Positions 54,779-64,000 of a DNA stretch of 64,000 bases are shown here, in pieces. The translations under genes were made by a program, and so were the position numbers. The notes below the pieces were generated by a model, which saw only the letters and a list, made by a program, of their open reading frames with translations, was not told the origin of the DNA and searched no databases. This DNA comes from Agromyces mediolanus (GTDB lineage: Bacteria; Actinomycetota; Actinomycetes; Actinomycetales; Microbacteriaceae), in assembly GCF_023715325.1 (NCBI RefSeq), contig NZ_JAMBNX010000004.1, positions 310,001-374,000 on the forward strand, written 5' to 3'. The first letter of the stretch is position 1. Each line of letters begins with the position of its first letter.

Positions 54779-56128
54779 GTGACCCTGACCGACCTCACGA
54801 CCCCGAGCCTGCGCGCGGATCCGCTCGACGGGCTCCCGGTCGCGATCATCGGCGCCGGCCCGATCGGGATGGCGGCCGCGGCGAACCTGGCCGAACGCGG
54901 CATCCCGTTCGAGATCTTCGAGGCCGGCGACTCCATCGCCGCCTCGATCGGCCAATGGGGCCACACCCGGCTGTTCTCGCCGTGGCGGCACCTCGTCGAC
55001 CCGGCGTCGCGTCGGCTCCTCGAAGCCACGGGCTGGGCGGCCCCGAAGGAGGATGGCCTGCCGACCGGCTTCGAGCTCGTCGACGCGTACCTTCGCCCGC
55101 TCGCCGCACTGCCCGCGATCGCCGACCACCTCACGACCGGCGCGCGAGTGACGGCAGTCAGTCGCGACGGCGCGGACCGCACCCGCACGAGCGGACGCGA
55201 GCGCACCGCCTTCCTGCTCCGCGTGACCGGCATCGACGGAGCGGCGGAGATCCGGGCCCGGGCCGTGCTCGACGCCTCCGGCACCTACCGCACCCCGAAC
55301 TCGCTGGCGTCGTCCGGGCTCGACCCGCTCGGGGCCGAGGAGGCGCAGGAGTTCCTCTCCCACGCACTGCCCGACGTCCTCGGACGCGAACGCGAACGGT
55401 TCGCCGGCCGCCACACGATCGTCGTCGGCGCCGGGCACTCGGCCGCGAACACGCTGCTCGCCCTCGCCGAGCTCGCACGCTCCGCGCCGGACACCACGAT
55501 CACCTGGGTCATCCGCACCGGCTCCGCCGTCCGAGTGAGCTCCTCCCCCGACGACGAGCTGCCCGCACGTGCCTCCATCGGCGGACGCCTCGAGAAACTC
55601 GTCGCCGGCGGGCAGGTCCGGCTCGTCGATCGATTCGAGACCCTGCGGCTCCGTCGGCAGGGCGACCGAGTCACCCTCGTCGGTCGCCGCGGCGACACCC
55701 TCAGAGAGCTGACGGCGGACGTCATCGTGAATGCCACCGGATTCCGCCCCGACCTCGACCTGCTCCGCGAGATCCGGCTCTCCCTCGACGAGGTCGTCGA
55801 GGCACCACGACGGCTCGCGCCGCTGATCGATCCGAACGTGCACTCCTGCGGCACCGTGCGGCCGCACGGCTTCGTGGAGCTCGAGCACCCGGAGCCCGGC
55901 TTCTTCCTCGCCGGCATGAAGTCGTACGGGCGCGCCCCGACGTTCCTGCTGGCGACCGGCTACGAGCAGGTGCGCTCGATCGTCGCGCACCTGGCCGGCG
56001 ACCACGCCGCCGCCGCGCACGTCGAACTCGTCCTGCCCGCGACCGGCGTGTGCTCTTCGAGCATCGGTGAGTCCGCGAGCGCGAGCACCTCGTGCTGCGG
56101 CCCCGCAGCGCCCTCGAGTTGCGCGTAG
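54779..56128 (+). CDS. ArsO-like FAD-dependent oxidoreductase of arsenic operons
   Basis: A 449-aa flavoprotein with two dinucleotide motifs (GAGPIG near 25-30 and VVGAGHSAAN near 220). It has the pattern of flavin monooxygenase-type proteins of ars operons. GTG at 54779 is fixed by GAGGAG at a 7-nt spacing. The C-terminal tail holds Cys-rich VCSSSIG, SCCGPAAPSSC, perhaps a metal-handling tail. It lies between arsR and arsC. Confidence 0.82.
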   Translation: MTLTDLTTPSLRADPLDGLPVAIIGAGPIGMAAAANLAERGIPFEIFEAGDSIAASIGQWGHTRLFSPWRHLVDPASRRLLEATGWAAPKEDGLPTGFELVDAYLRPLAALPAIADHLTTGARVTAVSRDGADRTRTSGRERTAFLLRVTGIDGAAEIRARAVLDASGTYRTPNSLASSGLDPLGAEEAQEFLSHALPDVLGRERERFAGRHTIVVGAGHSAANTLLALAELARSAPDTTITWVIRTGSAVRVSSSPDDELPARASIGGRLEKLVAGGQVRLVDRFETLRLRRQGDRVTLVGRRGDTLRELTADVIVNATGFRPDLDLLREIRLSLDEVVEAPRRLAPLIDPNVHSCGTVRPHGFVELEHPEPGFFLAGMKSYGRAPTFLLATGYEQVRSIVAHLAGDHAAAAHVELVLPATGVCSSSIGESASASTSCCGPAAPSSCA

Positions 56129-56165
56129 CATCCATCCGTTCACCCGAATCAGAGAGCATTGACCC

Positions 56166-56579
56166 ATGAGCACCCGACCCACCGTCCTCTTCGTCTGCGT
56201 CCACAACGCCGGCCGCAGCCAGATGGCCGCCGGCTACGCCCGAGCCCTGTCCGGCGGCCGGGTCGACGTCCGATCCGGCGGCTCCGAACCGGGCACCGCG
56301 ATCAACCCCGCGGCGATCGAGGCGATGCGCGAGGAGGGCATCGACATCAGCGAGGCGGTCCCGCAGCTGTTGCAGACCGATGACGTGCGCGCGGCCGACG
56401 CGGTCATCACGATGGGCTGCGGCGACGCCTGCCCGATCTTCCCCGGCAAGCGCTACGAGGACTGGGAGCTGGAAGACCCGGCGGGCAAAGACCTCGAGAC
56501 GGTGCGCCGAGTCCGCGACGACATCAAGCGACGGGTGCGCGCGCTGCTCGAGGAGCTCGACCCCACGCTGGTCGCCTGA
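56166..56579 (+). CDS. arsC: Arsenate reductase, low-molecular-weight phosphatase type
   Basis: A 137-aa ArsC. The active-site loop is CVHNAGRS at 11-18, with Cys85 and Cys89 as the disulfide partners used by thioredoxin- or mycothiol-linked enzymes. It reduces arsenate to arsenite, but no arsenite exporter is encoded in the window. It follows the flavoprotein by 37 nt. Confidence 0.93.
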   Translation: MSTRPTVLFVCVHNAGRSQMAAGYARALSGGRVDVRSGGSEPGTAINPAAIEAMREEGIDISEAVPQLLQTDDVRAADAVITMGCGDACPIFPGKRYEDWELEDPAGKDLETVRRVRDDIKRRVRALLEELDPTLVA

Positions 56580-56684
56580 ACGCACCACGCTTCCGCGACG
56601 AGGCGTGGCGCATACCCGCAAAACCTGGCAAGACGCTGAGCACGTCTGGCATCCCAAATGCCAACCTCCGCTACCTTGCCCGCT

Positions 56685-57980
56685 ATGAACCCGATACTCT
56701 CACTACCGATGCGCGCGCTCGTCGCGCTCCTCGCCCTGTTCGCCCTGCTCGCCTCGCTCTCGGTCCTGCCCGCGGGGCCGGCGCGGGCCGACGACGCCAC
56801 CGAGGGCTACCCGCGCCTCGGCGCGGGGAGCGAGTCCCGCATGGGGCATCCGATCGCCTGGAGCGGCTCGCGGGCGTTCCCGCAGCTGTTCGCGCTCTAC
56901 TCCCGTCCCGGCGACCAGCCCGACCTGTTCGCCTACTGCATCGAGGTCCTCGTTCCCGCCGGCTTCGGCGACGGTCTCGCCGTCGGCGGCTGGGACACCT
57001 TCCCCGGCGACAACCGGTTCGCCACCGACGAGCGAGTGCGCGAACAGGTCTCCTGGATCATCGCGAACTCGTACCCGACCCTGTCGCTCTCCGAGTACGC
57101 CGCGGCCACCGGCCTCCCCGGCCTCACTCGCGAAGAGGCGATCACCGGCACGCAGGTGGCGATCTGGCAGCTCACGGATGCCGCGCCGGCCCCCGCTGCG
57201 TTCGAATACCGCGGCCTCGCGACGCGGGGCGGGATCGACGTCGCCTCCCCCGCCGCGCAGCGGGTGCAAGCGCTCGTCGACCACCTCACGGGCGACGCCA
57301 ATGTCGGCCTCGCCGAGTCGGTGCTGCCCGAGCTCACCCTCGATCCCGCCGTGCAGCAGGGCGACGCCGGGAGCCTCGTCGGCCCGGTGACGATCACCGC
57401 CACAGCGGGCGAGCTCCTGCTCAGCAGCTCGTCGGACGACCCGCTCGTCACGGCCGACGGGACACCGGTCGACCCGACCGCGCCGCCTCGCGACACGGCA
57501 CTGTTCCTCGATGTGCCCGCCGACGCTGCCGCAGGATCGGCCACCCTGACCGCGCGGCTCACGGGCGTGGCGCACGAGGGCCTCCTGCTGAGCTCGGCCG
57601 ACCCCGCCGTGCGTCGGCAGACCCTGATCATCGCCGACAGCGGGCGCAGCTCGGTCGAGGCGAGCGCCGCGCTGTCCTGGCTCGGTGGCCACACTCCGCC
57701 CGAGCGGCCCGAGGAGCCGGGCACCCCGTCGACTCCGCCGACGCCGGCCGGTCCCGGAACGCCGGTGACCCCGAGCACGCCGCCGACGGGCACGCCGGAG
57801 CACCCGGCCCCGGTTCCGCGCACGGCGGACGCCGCCCCGGTCGCGAACACGGACGGTCGGCTCGCGGAGACGGGCGCCGACCCCCTCCTCCCGGCGCTCG
57901 GAGCGGTCGCGCTCTTCGCCGCGGGCACGCTGGTGATGCTGATCCGGCGGCTGCAGCGAGGCCGGCGCGAGCTGGCCTGA
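56685..57980 (+). CDS. Thioester-domain adhesin with sorting signal
   Basis: A 431-aa surface protein. Signal peptide residues 1-35. The thioester domain has Cys85 (YCIEV) and Gln157 (TQVAIWQLTD), which would form the internal thioester used to attach covalently to host or surface amines. A DUF-type beta domain and a Pro-rich wall-spanning stretch (PTPAGPGTPVTPSTPP) follow, then LAETG with a hydrophobic helix and RRLQRGRR. The start is chosen by a TACCTT -10 box 7 nt upstream. Sortase anchoring is inferred. Confidence 0.85.
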   Translation: MNPILSLPMRALVALLALFALLASLSVLPAGPARADDATEGYPRLGAGSESRMGHPIAWSGSRAFPQLFALYSRPGDQPDLFAYCIEVLVPAGFGDGLAVGGWDTFPGDNRFATDERVREQVSWIIANSYPTLSLSEYAAATGLPGLTREEAITGTQVAIWQLTDAAPAPAAFEYRGLATRGGIDVASPAAQRVQALVDHLTGDANVGLAESVLPELTLDPAVQQGDAGSLVGPVTITATAGELLLSSSSDDPLVTADGTPVDPTAPPRDTALFLDVPADAAAGSATLTARLTGVAHEGLLLSSADPAVRRQTLIIADSGRSSVEASAALSWLGGHTPPERPEEPGTPSTPPTPAGPGTPVTPSTPPTGTPEHPAPVPRTADAAPVANTDGRLAETGADPLLPALGAVALFAAGTLVMLIRRLQRGRRELA

Positions 57981-57986
57981 TCACGT

Positions 57987-58022
57987 CCGAGGGGCGGGCC
58001 GCCCTGCGGTCCCGCCCCTCGG
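57987..58022. terminator. Bidirectional terminator
   Basis: CCGAGGGGCGGG (57987-57998) pairs with 58011-58022 around a 12-nt loop, between convergent genes. Confidence 0.8.
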
Positions 58023-58030
58023 CCGGGCGT

Positions 58031-59206
58031 TCAGCTCGTCGCGACTCCCGCGTCCGCCTCGAGGGCAGGGGATTCGTCGCCCGCGACTCCGCCCGCCGCG
58101 CCGGCCGTGCGGAGGAAGACGATGATCCAGCTGAAGATCAGGCAGGCGGCGACGAGCTCGACCGCCGTCAGGTTGTAGTACCCGGTGAAGAAGAACACCG
58201 CCATCACGACGATCACCACGACGTAGACGTAGCCGAGGCCGACGAACACCCGCGGCACCGTGCGGATGAGCCAGGGCAGGAACACGACGATCGCCGCGAA
58301 GCACACCGCCATGCCGGTCGCGACCGTGTTGTGCAGCAGGAAGAAACGGTCGACGGGGAAGATCCCCACGCAGGCGAGGAAGACGCCGATGAGGACCAGG
58401 CCGAGCCGCACGAGGTCACGGCCCCGTCGGTCGGGCGGATTGCCGGCGGGCAGCGTCGCCGTCGCGTACCGCGCGATGATCGTGACGATCGCGCCGGCGA
58501 CGATGAGCGTCAGGTTAAACGCCATCGCCGAGATGTCGTTGGTCATGCCGAGCGCCGAGAGGTTCTCCTTCCACCAGTGCGGATCGCTCGCGGAGAGCAT
58601 GCTCGCGAGCGCACCGACCACGAGGAACACCGCCAGCACGAGCGAGAGCAGCATCGGCGTCATCCGGGCCGCCGAGAGGAAGCAGATGTACCCGGTCAGC
58701 GCCATCGCGACCGCGGCGAGCCCAGCTCCCGGCAGCGTGAACACGACCGCGTCGCGGAAGCAGAACTCGAGCACCGTGGCGAGCGCGAACCAGCTGAGCA
58801 GCGCGATCGCCCCGTGCGCGATCGCGAGCGCGGCCACGTCGAACCAGTGCAGGCGAGCGCCCGGCACGGAGAGGCCCCGGCCGATCTCCCGGCGGAGCGC
58901 GGGATTGGCGGTGCGCCGCACGAGCACCCGGCCGAGCACGAAGGCGACGACCGCGACGACCGCCCCCGCGATGCCGACGAACTCGCCGAGCGAACCCTGA
59001 CCGCCCGCGATCGGCAGGTCGCGCCCCCAGAAGAAGGCGAGGGCGACGAGCCCGCCGACGACGAAGAACGCGCTGCCGATCAGGAGCGCCACCGACTCCA
59101 GCGATTCGGCACTCTCGGCGGGATGCCGCAGCGCGGCCCGCAACGAGACGGGATCTTCATGCTGCCGGGGCTTCGGACGTGCCGGCTGCTCCTGCGTCGT
59201 ACTCAT
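58031..59206 (-). CDS. DUF998-type membrane protein
   Basis: A 391-aa protein with about nine membrane segments and short charged ends. The central DPHWWKENLSALGMTNDISA and the LVRLGLVLIGVFLACVGIFP regions fit the DUF998 family of unknown function. GGGGGAGG precedes the ATG at 59206; an upstream start is possible. Confidence 0.8.
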   Translation of the reverse strand: MSTTQEQPARPKPRQHEDPVSLRAALRHPAESAESLESVALLIGSAFFVVGGLVALAFFWGRDLPIAGGQGSLGEFVGIAGAVVAVVAFVLGRVLVRRTANPALRREIGRGLSVPGARLHWFDVAALAIAHGAIALLSWFALATVLEFCFRDAVVFTLPGAGLAAVAMALTGYICFLSAARMTPMLLSLVLAVFLVVGALASMLSASDPHWWKENLSALGMTNDISAMAFNLTLIVAGAIVTIIARYATATLPAGNPPDRRGRDLVRLGLVLIGVFLACVGIFPVDRFFLLHNTVATGMAVCFAAIVVFLPWLIRTVPRVFVGLGYVYVVVIVVMAVFFFTGYYNLTAVELVAACLIFSWIIVFLRTAGAAGGVAGDESPALEADAGVATS

Positions 59207-59333
59207 GGCGCCTCCCCCACGGCGCGCCCGACCGCCGGTCGCGCTCGGCACCACTCTAGGGCGCGGGTCGGCGGTGAGCGCGGACCTTCATCGGGACGCG
59301 TGCCGAGTCCGGAGTCCGATCATCGGGCGCGGA

Positions 59334-60860
59334 TCAGCGGATGCCTCGGCGCGGCCGGAGTGAACGTCCCCCTCGGCGAGCGGCGAGCAGGAGCAGCCCT
59401 GCCCCGGCGAGCACCGTGGCGACCACCGCGGGCGCACCCACCTCGACCCCGGTCTCGGGCAGGTGCGGGCGGAACCGCGCCGCGTTCGGCGAGGCCAGCC
59501 ACGGACCCACGCCCGCCGCGTTCGCCGCCGCGACCTCGGCGACGACGTCGACCCCGTCGGCGACCCCGGTGAACTCCTGCGGCGCGGGCGCGCCGAGCAC
59601 CACGCGCTCCGCCAGTGGTTCGCCGGCCGCCGTGCGGAGGCGGACCACGTAGGACTCGATCCCCGGCTGCGCGTCGGTCCACCCGACCTCGACTCGGCGG
59701 TCGCCCTCCGTGAGGCTCACCTGCTGGACCGCCGCCGGGAGGCCGTCCACCGGGCCCACGACGATCTGGCCAGTGAGGTTGTCGAAGCCGACCGAACGGC
59801 CGACGAAGAAGACGTTGCCGGTGTTGAAGTACGGGCCGCTCGCGGCGAGCGCCGCGGCATCCTCCGCCTCGCCCGGCGGCGTGGTGCCAGTCGGCCGGTA
59901 CAGCCCGGCGGCGCGGTAGCCGTCGGCGACGGTGCGGGTCCAGAACGGCGCCCCGCCGGGGGTCGCGAAGGAGATCGGCGTGCCCGCGTTCAGATGCGCG
60001 ATCTCCTCGGCACCCCCACCCGGGAACGGTGTCGGCGAGGGGATCGGCGTCGCCCACGCCTCGAAGTCCCCCATCATCACCGCGCCGCGCTCCCCGGAAT
60101 CGATGGTCGTGGGCAGGCAGTTCATGACTGTGTCGATCGACCAGCAGCTCTCGACCTGCTTCGTGAACGTCGGGTGGTCGCTGTCGGGGTAGATGCCGCC
60201 CGTCAGCGGGGCTTGGAAGACGGCATCCGCCTCGCCCACGACGGGTGCGCCGAGCGTCAGCGTGCCGATCCGCTCCCCCCGCGCGGTGGGGGCGTGCGTG
60301 ACCCGGATGGTGTGGCCGTCGCCGGCGCCGTCGGGCAATTGAGCGATCGCCGACCACCAGGGGTACTGCGTCTCACCGGCCTCACCCCAGGTGCGAAGTC
60401 CCTGACTCACGCCGAGGATGCCGTCGAGACCGTCGTCGCCGCCCAGGCAGTCGGTCGGCTCGCACCGGTGGGCGAGCACGAACGGCAGCCGTGCGGGAGC
60501 CGCGCCGCCGATGGCGACGTCGGCGAGCGCGACGTGCCCGAAGACGTGCGCACCGTTGTAGTCGGGATCCGCGGCGACCTCGGTCCGCTCGACGGTGGTG
60601 TCGCCCTCGAGCCGGTTCGGGTAGACGACGAGTCCCTCCGACCCGGTGTCGAGCAGGAGGGTGAGCGGGCGCTCGCCCACCTGCACCTCCACGGCGGGCA
60701 GGAAGGTGCCGTCCCGGAGCGATTCGGCGATGATCGGCACCTCGACGGGATCGCCGAGCGGTTCGGCGAGCGCCGCCGTCGACGCGGTGGTCGCGGCCGC
60801 GCCGGCGAGCACGGCCCCCGCGACGGCCAGGGCCGCGTTCCTCAGCATCCGTCCGCGCAT
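59334..60860 (-). CDS. LPETG-anchored aspartic-protease-like protein
   Basis: A 508-aa secreted protein. Signal peptide to about residue 32. DTGSEG at 71-76 resembles the first aspartic-protease motif; a second DSG motif (TIDSGERGAV) is near 250, so a pepsin/DUF3443-like fold is likely. A fibronectin-like domain (about 380-460) and LPETG at 467 with a helix and RRGGRSLRPRR follow. Sortase anchoring is inferred; protease activity is a guess from the two motifs. Confidence 0.85.
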   Translation of the reverse strand: MRGRMLRNAALAVAGAVLAGAAATTASTAALAEPLGDPVEVPIIAESLRDGTFLPAVEVQVGERPLTLLLDTGSEGLVVYPNRLEGDTTVERTEVAADPDYNGAHVFGHVALADVAIGGAAPARLPFVLAHRCEPTDCLGGDDGLDGILGVSQGLRTWGEAGETQYPWWSAIAQLPDGAGDGHTIRVTHAPTARGERIGTLTLGAPVVGEADAVFQAPLTGGIYPDSDHPTFTKQVESCWSIDTVMNCLPTTIDSGERGAVMMGDFEAWATPIPSPTPFPGGGAEEIAHLNAGTPISFATPGGAPFWTRTVADGYRAAGLYRPTGTTPPGEAEDAAALAASGPYFNTGNVFFVGRSVGFDNLTGQIVVGPVDGLPAAVQQVSLTEGDRRVEVGWTDAQPGIESYVVRLRTAAGEPLAERVVLGAPAPQEFTGVADGVDVVAEVAAANAAGVGPWLASPNAARFRPHLPETGVEVGAPAVVATVLAGAGLLLLAARRGGRSLRPRRGIR

Positions 60861-60940
60861 GCCCGTCCCCCGTCGTCACGATCGTCGCGACGCCATCCCG
60901 AGACGCCGCGTACGCACCCTACCCATGCGCGGCACACCCG

Positions 60941-60963
60941 CGGTAGCCCCGCTACGCGGGGTC
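60941..60963 (-). terminator. Hairpin after the DUF2017 gene
   Basis: CCCCGC and GCGGGG stems with a short loop lie just downstream of the DUF2017 stop on the minus strand. Confidence 0.45.
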
Positions 60964-60982
60964 CGGAGCAGCGCGGAGCCGC

Positions 60983-61471
60983 TCAGGCATCCATCGGGTC
61001 GAGGATCTCCAGCATCGAGCCCTGCACGAAACCCGCCCATTCGTAGGCGGCACGCAGGTAGTCGTCGCGCTCCTCGTCCTCGGTGTAGCCGCCGTCGTCG
61101 GTGACGCCGACCCGCTCGGCGAGGATCAGGCGCAGGTCGGTGAGGAAGGTGAGCCAGCCCCAGGCCTGCGACTCGTCGAGCTCGATCTCGACGAGGTCGC
61201 GACCGTCGCTCACGTCGGTGGCGTCGCGCACCGACTGGGCCGCCTGCCGCTTGCCGTCGACGAGGCTGCCGCGGGTGTACCGCTCGAACTCGTCCGCCGC
61301 CTCGACATCATCGGGATAGGCGTTCGGCAGCAGGCGATCGATGGCCGGGTCGTCCCCGGACCCGAGGAGCAGCACCGAGTCGACCTGGTCTGCGAGCTCG
61401 GAGAGCAGCATCGCCTCCTCCGCCTCCAGCACGAGCCGGACGCCCTCGCCGCTGCGACCGGCGACGATCAC
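60983..61471 (-). CDS. DUF2017 protein
   Basis: A 162-aa acidic protein always found after clpS in actinobacteria. [20 protein letters not shown] opens the family region and [19 protein letters not shown] is the most conserved segment. GTG at 61471 overlaps the clpS stop (GTGA), so the two are coupled. A role in ClpS-ClpC proteolysis is suspected, not shown. Confidence 0.9.
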   Translation of the reverse strand: MIVAGRSGEGVRLVLEAEEAMLLSELADQVDSVLLLGSGDDPAIDRLLPNAYPDDVEAADEFERYTRGSLVDGKRQAAQSVRDATDVSDGRDLVEIELDESQAWGWLTFLTDLRLILAERVGVTDDGGYTEDEERDDYLRAAYEWAGFVQGSMLEILDPMDA

Positions 61472-61776
61472 GATTCCGCCCTCGCGACCGTCGCCTGCAG
61501 CCCGTAGCCGTGCATGGCCTGCACGTGCCGTTCCATCGCCTCCCGATGGCCGGTGGCGACGACGGCCTTGCCCGTCGTGTGCACGAGCAGCATGAGCCGC
61601 TCGGCCTCCTCGCGCGAGTAGCCGAAGTAGCTGCGGAACACGTAGCTGACGTAGCTCATGAGGTTCACCGGGTCGTCCCACACGATGGCGCGCCACGAGC
61701 GCGCCACGCCCTCACGGGTGGCGCGGTCGAGGTCGACGTCGAGGTCGACGTCGGTGGCTTCGAGGATCCCGGTCAC
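61468..61776 (-). CDS. clpS: ATP-dependent Clp protease adaptor ClpS
   Basis: ClpS (102 aa), the adaptor that hands N-degron substrates to ClpCP. The substrate pocket sequence [18 protein letters not shown] is clear. GTG at 61776 is 6 nt after a CAGGCT -10 box (leaderless). Followed by DUF2017. Confidence 0.95.
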   Translation of the reverse strand: MTGILEATDVDLDVDLDRATREGVARSWRAIVWDDPVNLMSYVSYVFRSYFGYSREEAERLMLLVHTTGKAVVATGHREAMERHVQAMHGYGLQATVARAES

Positions 61777-61816
61777 GCCTCCAGCCTGACACGATGCCGG
61801 CGGACGCGCACCCCCG

Positions 61817-62722
61817 TCAGCGCCCAGGCGGGGCATCCGGTTCCCGCGGCCGGTAGACGAACGTCACGAGCACCACCGAGATGATCATGAGCAGGAACCA
61901 CGACACGAGCTTCGACGCGGAGACGGGGTGCCAGCCGTCGAGCTGGTCCGGGTAGAGCCACGCGCCGCCCCAGGTGGCGATGTTCTCCGCGAACCAGATG
62001 AACAGGGCGACGAGCCCGAAGGCGACGAGCAGCGGCATCCGGTGCACCCGCCGCCACACCCGGAAGTGCATCATCGTCGGCCACCACAGCACGACCACCG
62101 CGGCGAGCAGCAGCCAGCGGAAGTCGACGATGAAGTGATGAGCGAAGAAGTTGGCGTAGATCAGGGCGGCCACGACGGCCGTGAGCCAGCGCCGCGGATA
62201 GCGGGTGAAGCGCAGGTCGAAGAGCCGGTACACGCGCACCATGTACGAGCCCACGGCCGCGTACATGAAGCCGGAGAACAGCGGCACCGCCCCGATCCGG
62301 AGCACCCCGTCGCCGTCGTAGCTCCACGAGCCGACGTCGGTCTTGAACAGCTCCATCGCGGTGCCGGTGAGATGGAACAGCACGATCACCCACAGCTCGC
62401 GGCCCGACTCGAGACGGGTGGCGAGCATCGCGATCTGGATGGCGACGGCCGCGAGGGTCAGCGCGTCGTTGCGAGCGAGCCAGGCGTCGTCCGGGTACCA
62501 GAAGCGGGCCGCGACGATGACGGCGAGGAGCGCCGCCCCGAAGACGCAGGCCCAGGCTTGCTTCGCGCCGAAGACGAGGAACTCGAGGAGCTTCGCCTTG
62601 ACGCCGTGGGCGGGGGCGCCGGCGAGCAGCCGGTGCGCGGCCCGGTCGAGACGCTGCTCGACGGAGGTGAGTCGGCGCGGATCGGGACGTTCCCCGCCGG
62701 CCGGCTGGTCCGCCGCCGTCAC
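61817..62722 (-). CDS. DUF817 membrane protein
   Basis: A 301-aa protein with about nine membrane segments and the family core [20 protein letters not shown], then [23 protein letters not shown] start overlaps the stop of the methyltransferase gene (GTGA). Function unknown. Confidence 0.88.
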   Translation of the reverse strand: MTAADQPAGGERPDPRRLTSVEQRLDRAAHRLLAGAPAHGVKAKLLEFLVFGAKQAWACVFGAALLAVIVAARFWYPDDAWLARNDALTLAAVAIQIAMLATRLESGRELWVIVLFHLTGTAMELFKTDVGSWSYDGDGVLRIGAVPLFSGFMYAAVGSYMVRVYRLFDLRFTRYPRRWLTAVVAALIYANFFAHHFIVDFRWLLLAAVVVLWWPTMMHFRVWRRVHRMPLLVAFGLVALFIWFAENIATWGGAWLYPDQLDGWHPVSASKLVSWFLLMIISVVLVTFVYRPREPDAPPGR

Positions 62723-63888
62723 GCGCCCGCTCGCTCGGCCCGCCGGGAGGCGGTCACCGTGAACTTCGCGTTACGGGCGATCTGTCGCGTCGGCCCGACG
62801 ATCCGCTCGAGCAGCGGCCGGTAGCGCAGGTGCGAGTTCCACACGCACCAGAGCTCGCCGCCCGGAACGAGCACGCGCGCGGCCTCGGCGAAAAGATGAC
62901 CGGCGATGCCCGTGGACAGCGCCGCGTCGCTGTGGAACGGCGGATTCAGCAGCACGAGCGATTCACTCGCGTCCGCGAGGAGCTCGAGGCCGTCGGCGCG
63001 CTCGACCGTCACCCGGTCGCCGACCCCGTTCGCCTCGGCGGTGAGGCGGGCGGATGCCGCAGCCGCCGCCGACCGGTCGCCCGCCGTGACCCGGATGCCG
63101 GGTCGCGAGAGCGCGAGCCTCGTCGCGATGACGCCGCTGCCGCAGGCGAGGTCGACGGCGGATGCCGCGTCGGGCACGGCCTCGGCGAGGTGCCCGAGAA
63201 GGAAGCGGGTGCCGATGTCGACCTTCGTGCCCGCGAAGACCCCGCCGTGCGCGACCACGACGAGGCCGTGCTCGTCGTGCCGCTCCCGGCGCGGCCAGCG
63301 GGCCGGCGTCGCGGCGCTCGAGGCATCCGTGTCTTCCCCCGTCCGGCGCATCGCCGGACGCGGGCCGCTCGCCCGCAGCACTCGCGACTTCTGCCGCGCG
63401 AGGCTCACGTCGATGCGCGCGAACGCGCGGCCGAGCACCTCGTTCATCGCGGGCGACATGTGCTTCAGCCGTCCGCCCGCCACGATCTGCACGTCGTCGG
63501 CCGCATACCGCGCGACGAGCTCGGCGATCTCGTCGAGCCGGTCGAGCGAGCGCGGCAGCCGCAGCAGCACGAGGCGCGCGCCGGTGACGAGCGCGGGGCC
63601 GAACGGCTCCGAGCGCACCTCGTGGGCGAGCCCGAGGCGGGCGGCGTTCTCGGCGAGCGCCCGCTCCCCGGTGATCGGGTCCTGGTGCACGCGCACCGCG
63701 CGGGCGCCGAGGCTCACAGCTCCGAGGGCGAGCGCCCCGAACGCGTCGTCGATCACGACGAGCTCGCCGGGCGCGAGCGCCCTGATCGCCGGGGTCGCCT
63801 CGTCGAGGATCAGCCGGTCGGCGGCATCGGATGCCTCGAGGCCGGGCCCCTCGACATCGGGATGCCGGCGCAGCGCAGTGAAGTCCAC
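62719..63888 (-). CDS. RlmG-like 23S rRNA methyltransferase
   Basis: A 389-aa class I methyltransferase with an N-terminal RsmC/RlmG-type domain and the catalytic NPPFH at 315-319 for guanine-N2 methylation. SAM motif DLACGSGVIA precedes it. GTG at 63888 has a TACCCT -10 box 6 nt upstream; an ATG 81 nt upstream adds rare codons and is rejected. RlmG versus RsmC cannot be decided here. Confidence 0.88.
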   Translation of the reverse strand: MDFTALRRHPDVEGPGLEASDAADRLILDEATPAIRALAPGELVVIDDAFGALALGAVSLGARAVRVHQDPITGERALAENAARLGLAHEVRSEPFGPALVTGARLVLLRLPRSLDRLDEIAELVARYAADDVQIVAGGRLKHMSPAMNEVLGRAFARIDVSLARQKSRVLRASGPRPAMRRTGEDTDASSAATPARWPRRERHDEHGLVVVAHGGVFAGTKVDIGTRFLLGHLAEAVPDAASAVDLACGSGVIATRLALSRPGIRVTAGDRSAAAAASARLTAEANGVGDRVTVERADGLELLADASESLVLLNPPFHSDAALSTGIAGHLFAEAARVLVPGGELWCVWNSHLRYRPLLERIVGPTRQIARNAKFTVTASRRAERAGA

Positions 63889-63960
63889 CTCGGCAGGGTA
63901 CCCGGCCTGGACTGGGAGGCTCTGGAGGCATCCAGCCGGGTTTGCTACCCTCGCATCCGC

Positions 63961-64000
63961 ATGCGTCACCGCCGGTTCCCCCGCTCCACCGACCCGGCCG
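63961..64000 (+). CDS. Possible 5' end of a divergent gene (partial)
   Basis: An ATG at 63961 opens MRHRRFPRSTDPA and runs off the window. A TACCCT box lies nine bases before it. Divergent to the methyltransferase. Not enough sequence to judge. Confidence 0.25.
   Translation, partial: MRHRRFPRSTDPA

Overview
The window is GC-rich (roughly 70% by eye) and its genes sit tightly packed on both strands. It reads as the chromosome of a motile, Gram-positive actinobacterium, most likely a member of the Microbacteriaceae. Supporting signs are GTG/TTG starts, many leaderless promoters whose -10 box lies 6-7 nt before the start codon, LPXTG-type sorting signals, a HAIR operator before clpB, a ClpS-DUF2017 pair, and F420-type and mycothiol-era enzyme families. 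No rRNA, tRNA, CRISPR array, insertion sequence or complete prophage was seen. The family assignment is inference.

Layout. 1-10.4 kb: the distal part of a flagellar locus. The export-gate genes fliO-fliP-fliQ-fliR-flhB-flhA run forward with overlapping stop/start codons, followed by an flhF-like gene whose P-loop is lost and by csrA. Facing them are fliW-flgL-flgK-flgN, so CsrA and its antagonist FliW end tail to tail. 10.6-14.6 kb: a 'HRLDGPA'-type protein, a protein made of eight helicase-associated (HA) repeats, and a zinc alcohol dehydrogenase. 14.6-21.7 kb: a 1269-residue wall-anchored beta-helix/Ig protein diverging from an operon of a Tat-exported DUF6916-like protein, three phage tail-collar proteins and a GNAT acetyltransferase. 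This is the most intriguing undescribed module. 21.9-30.7 kb: carboxylesterase, DUF1877 protein, then a catabolic block (PucR regulator, alcohol dehydrogenase, APC permease, double GntR regulator) and a leucine-rich protein. 30.9-36.9 kb: YceI, ASCH, LLM oxidoreductase, and an N-domain-less ClpB under a HAIR element.

35.9-37.4 kb holds two repeat-filled intergenic regions with nested hairpins. 37.4-45 kb: MFS exporter, F420-type reductase, then a type III polyketide synthase-methyltransferase-FAD monooxygenase operon that resembles the Streptomyces srsABC phenolic-lipid cluster, and an arylsulfatase. 45-54.3 kb: a membrane and ion-stress block (SHOCT, DUF6325, AI-2E exporter, GAP, DUF1254, SulP, ClC, MscS, PLDc_N-SHOCT), interrupted by a 635-bp, lower-GC insert flanked by 46-bp direct repeats. 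54.3-56.6 kb: arsR, an ArsO-like flavoprotein and arsC. 56.7-61 kb: a thioester-domain adhesin, a DUF998 membrane protein and an LPETG-anchored aspartic-protease-like protein. 61-64 kb: clpS-DUF2017, DUF817 and an RlmG-like methyltransferase.

How the parts fit: motility with CsrA-FliW control, a surface-protein layer (three sortase substrates, no sortase in view), a probable phenolic-lipid envelope pathway, and osmotic, metal and protein-quality stress functions. Two families of hairpin repeats and a heavily over-represented 9-mer (GAGGCATCC) are genome-scale signals that gene calls do not explain.
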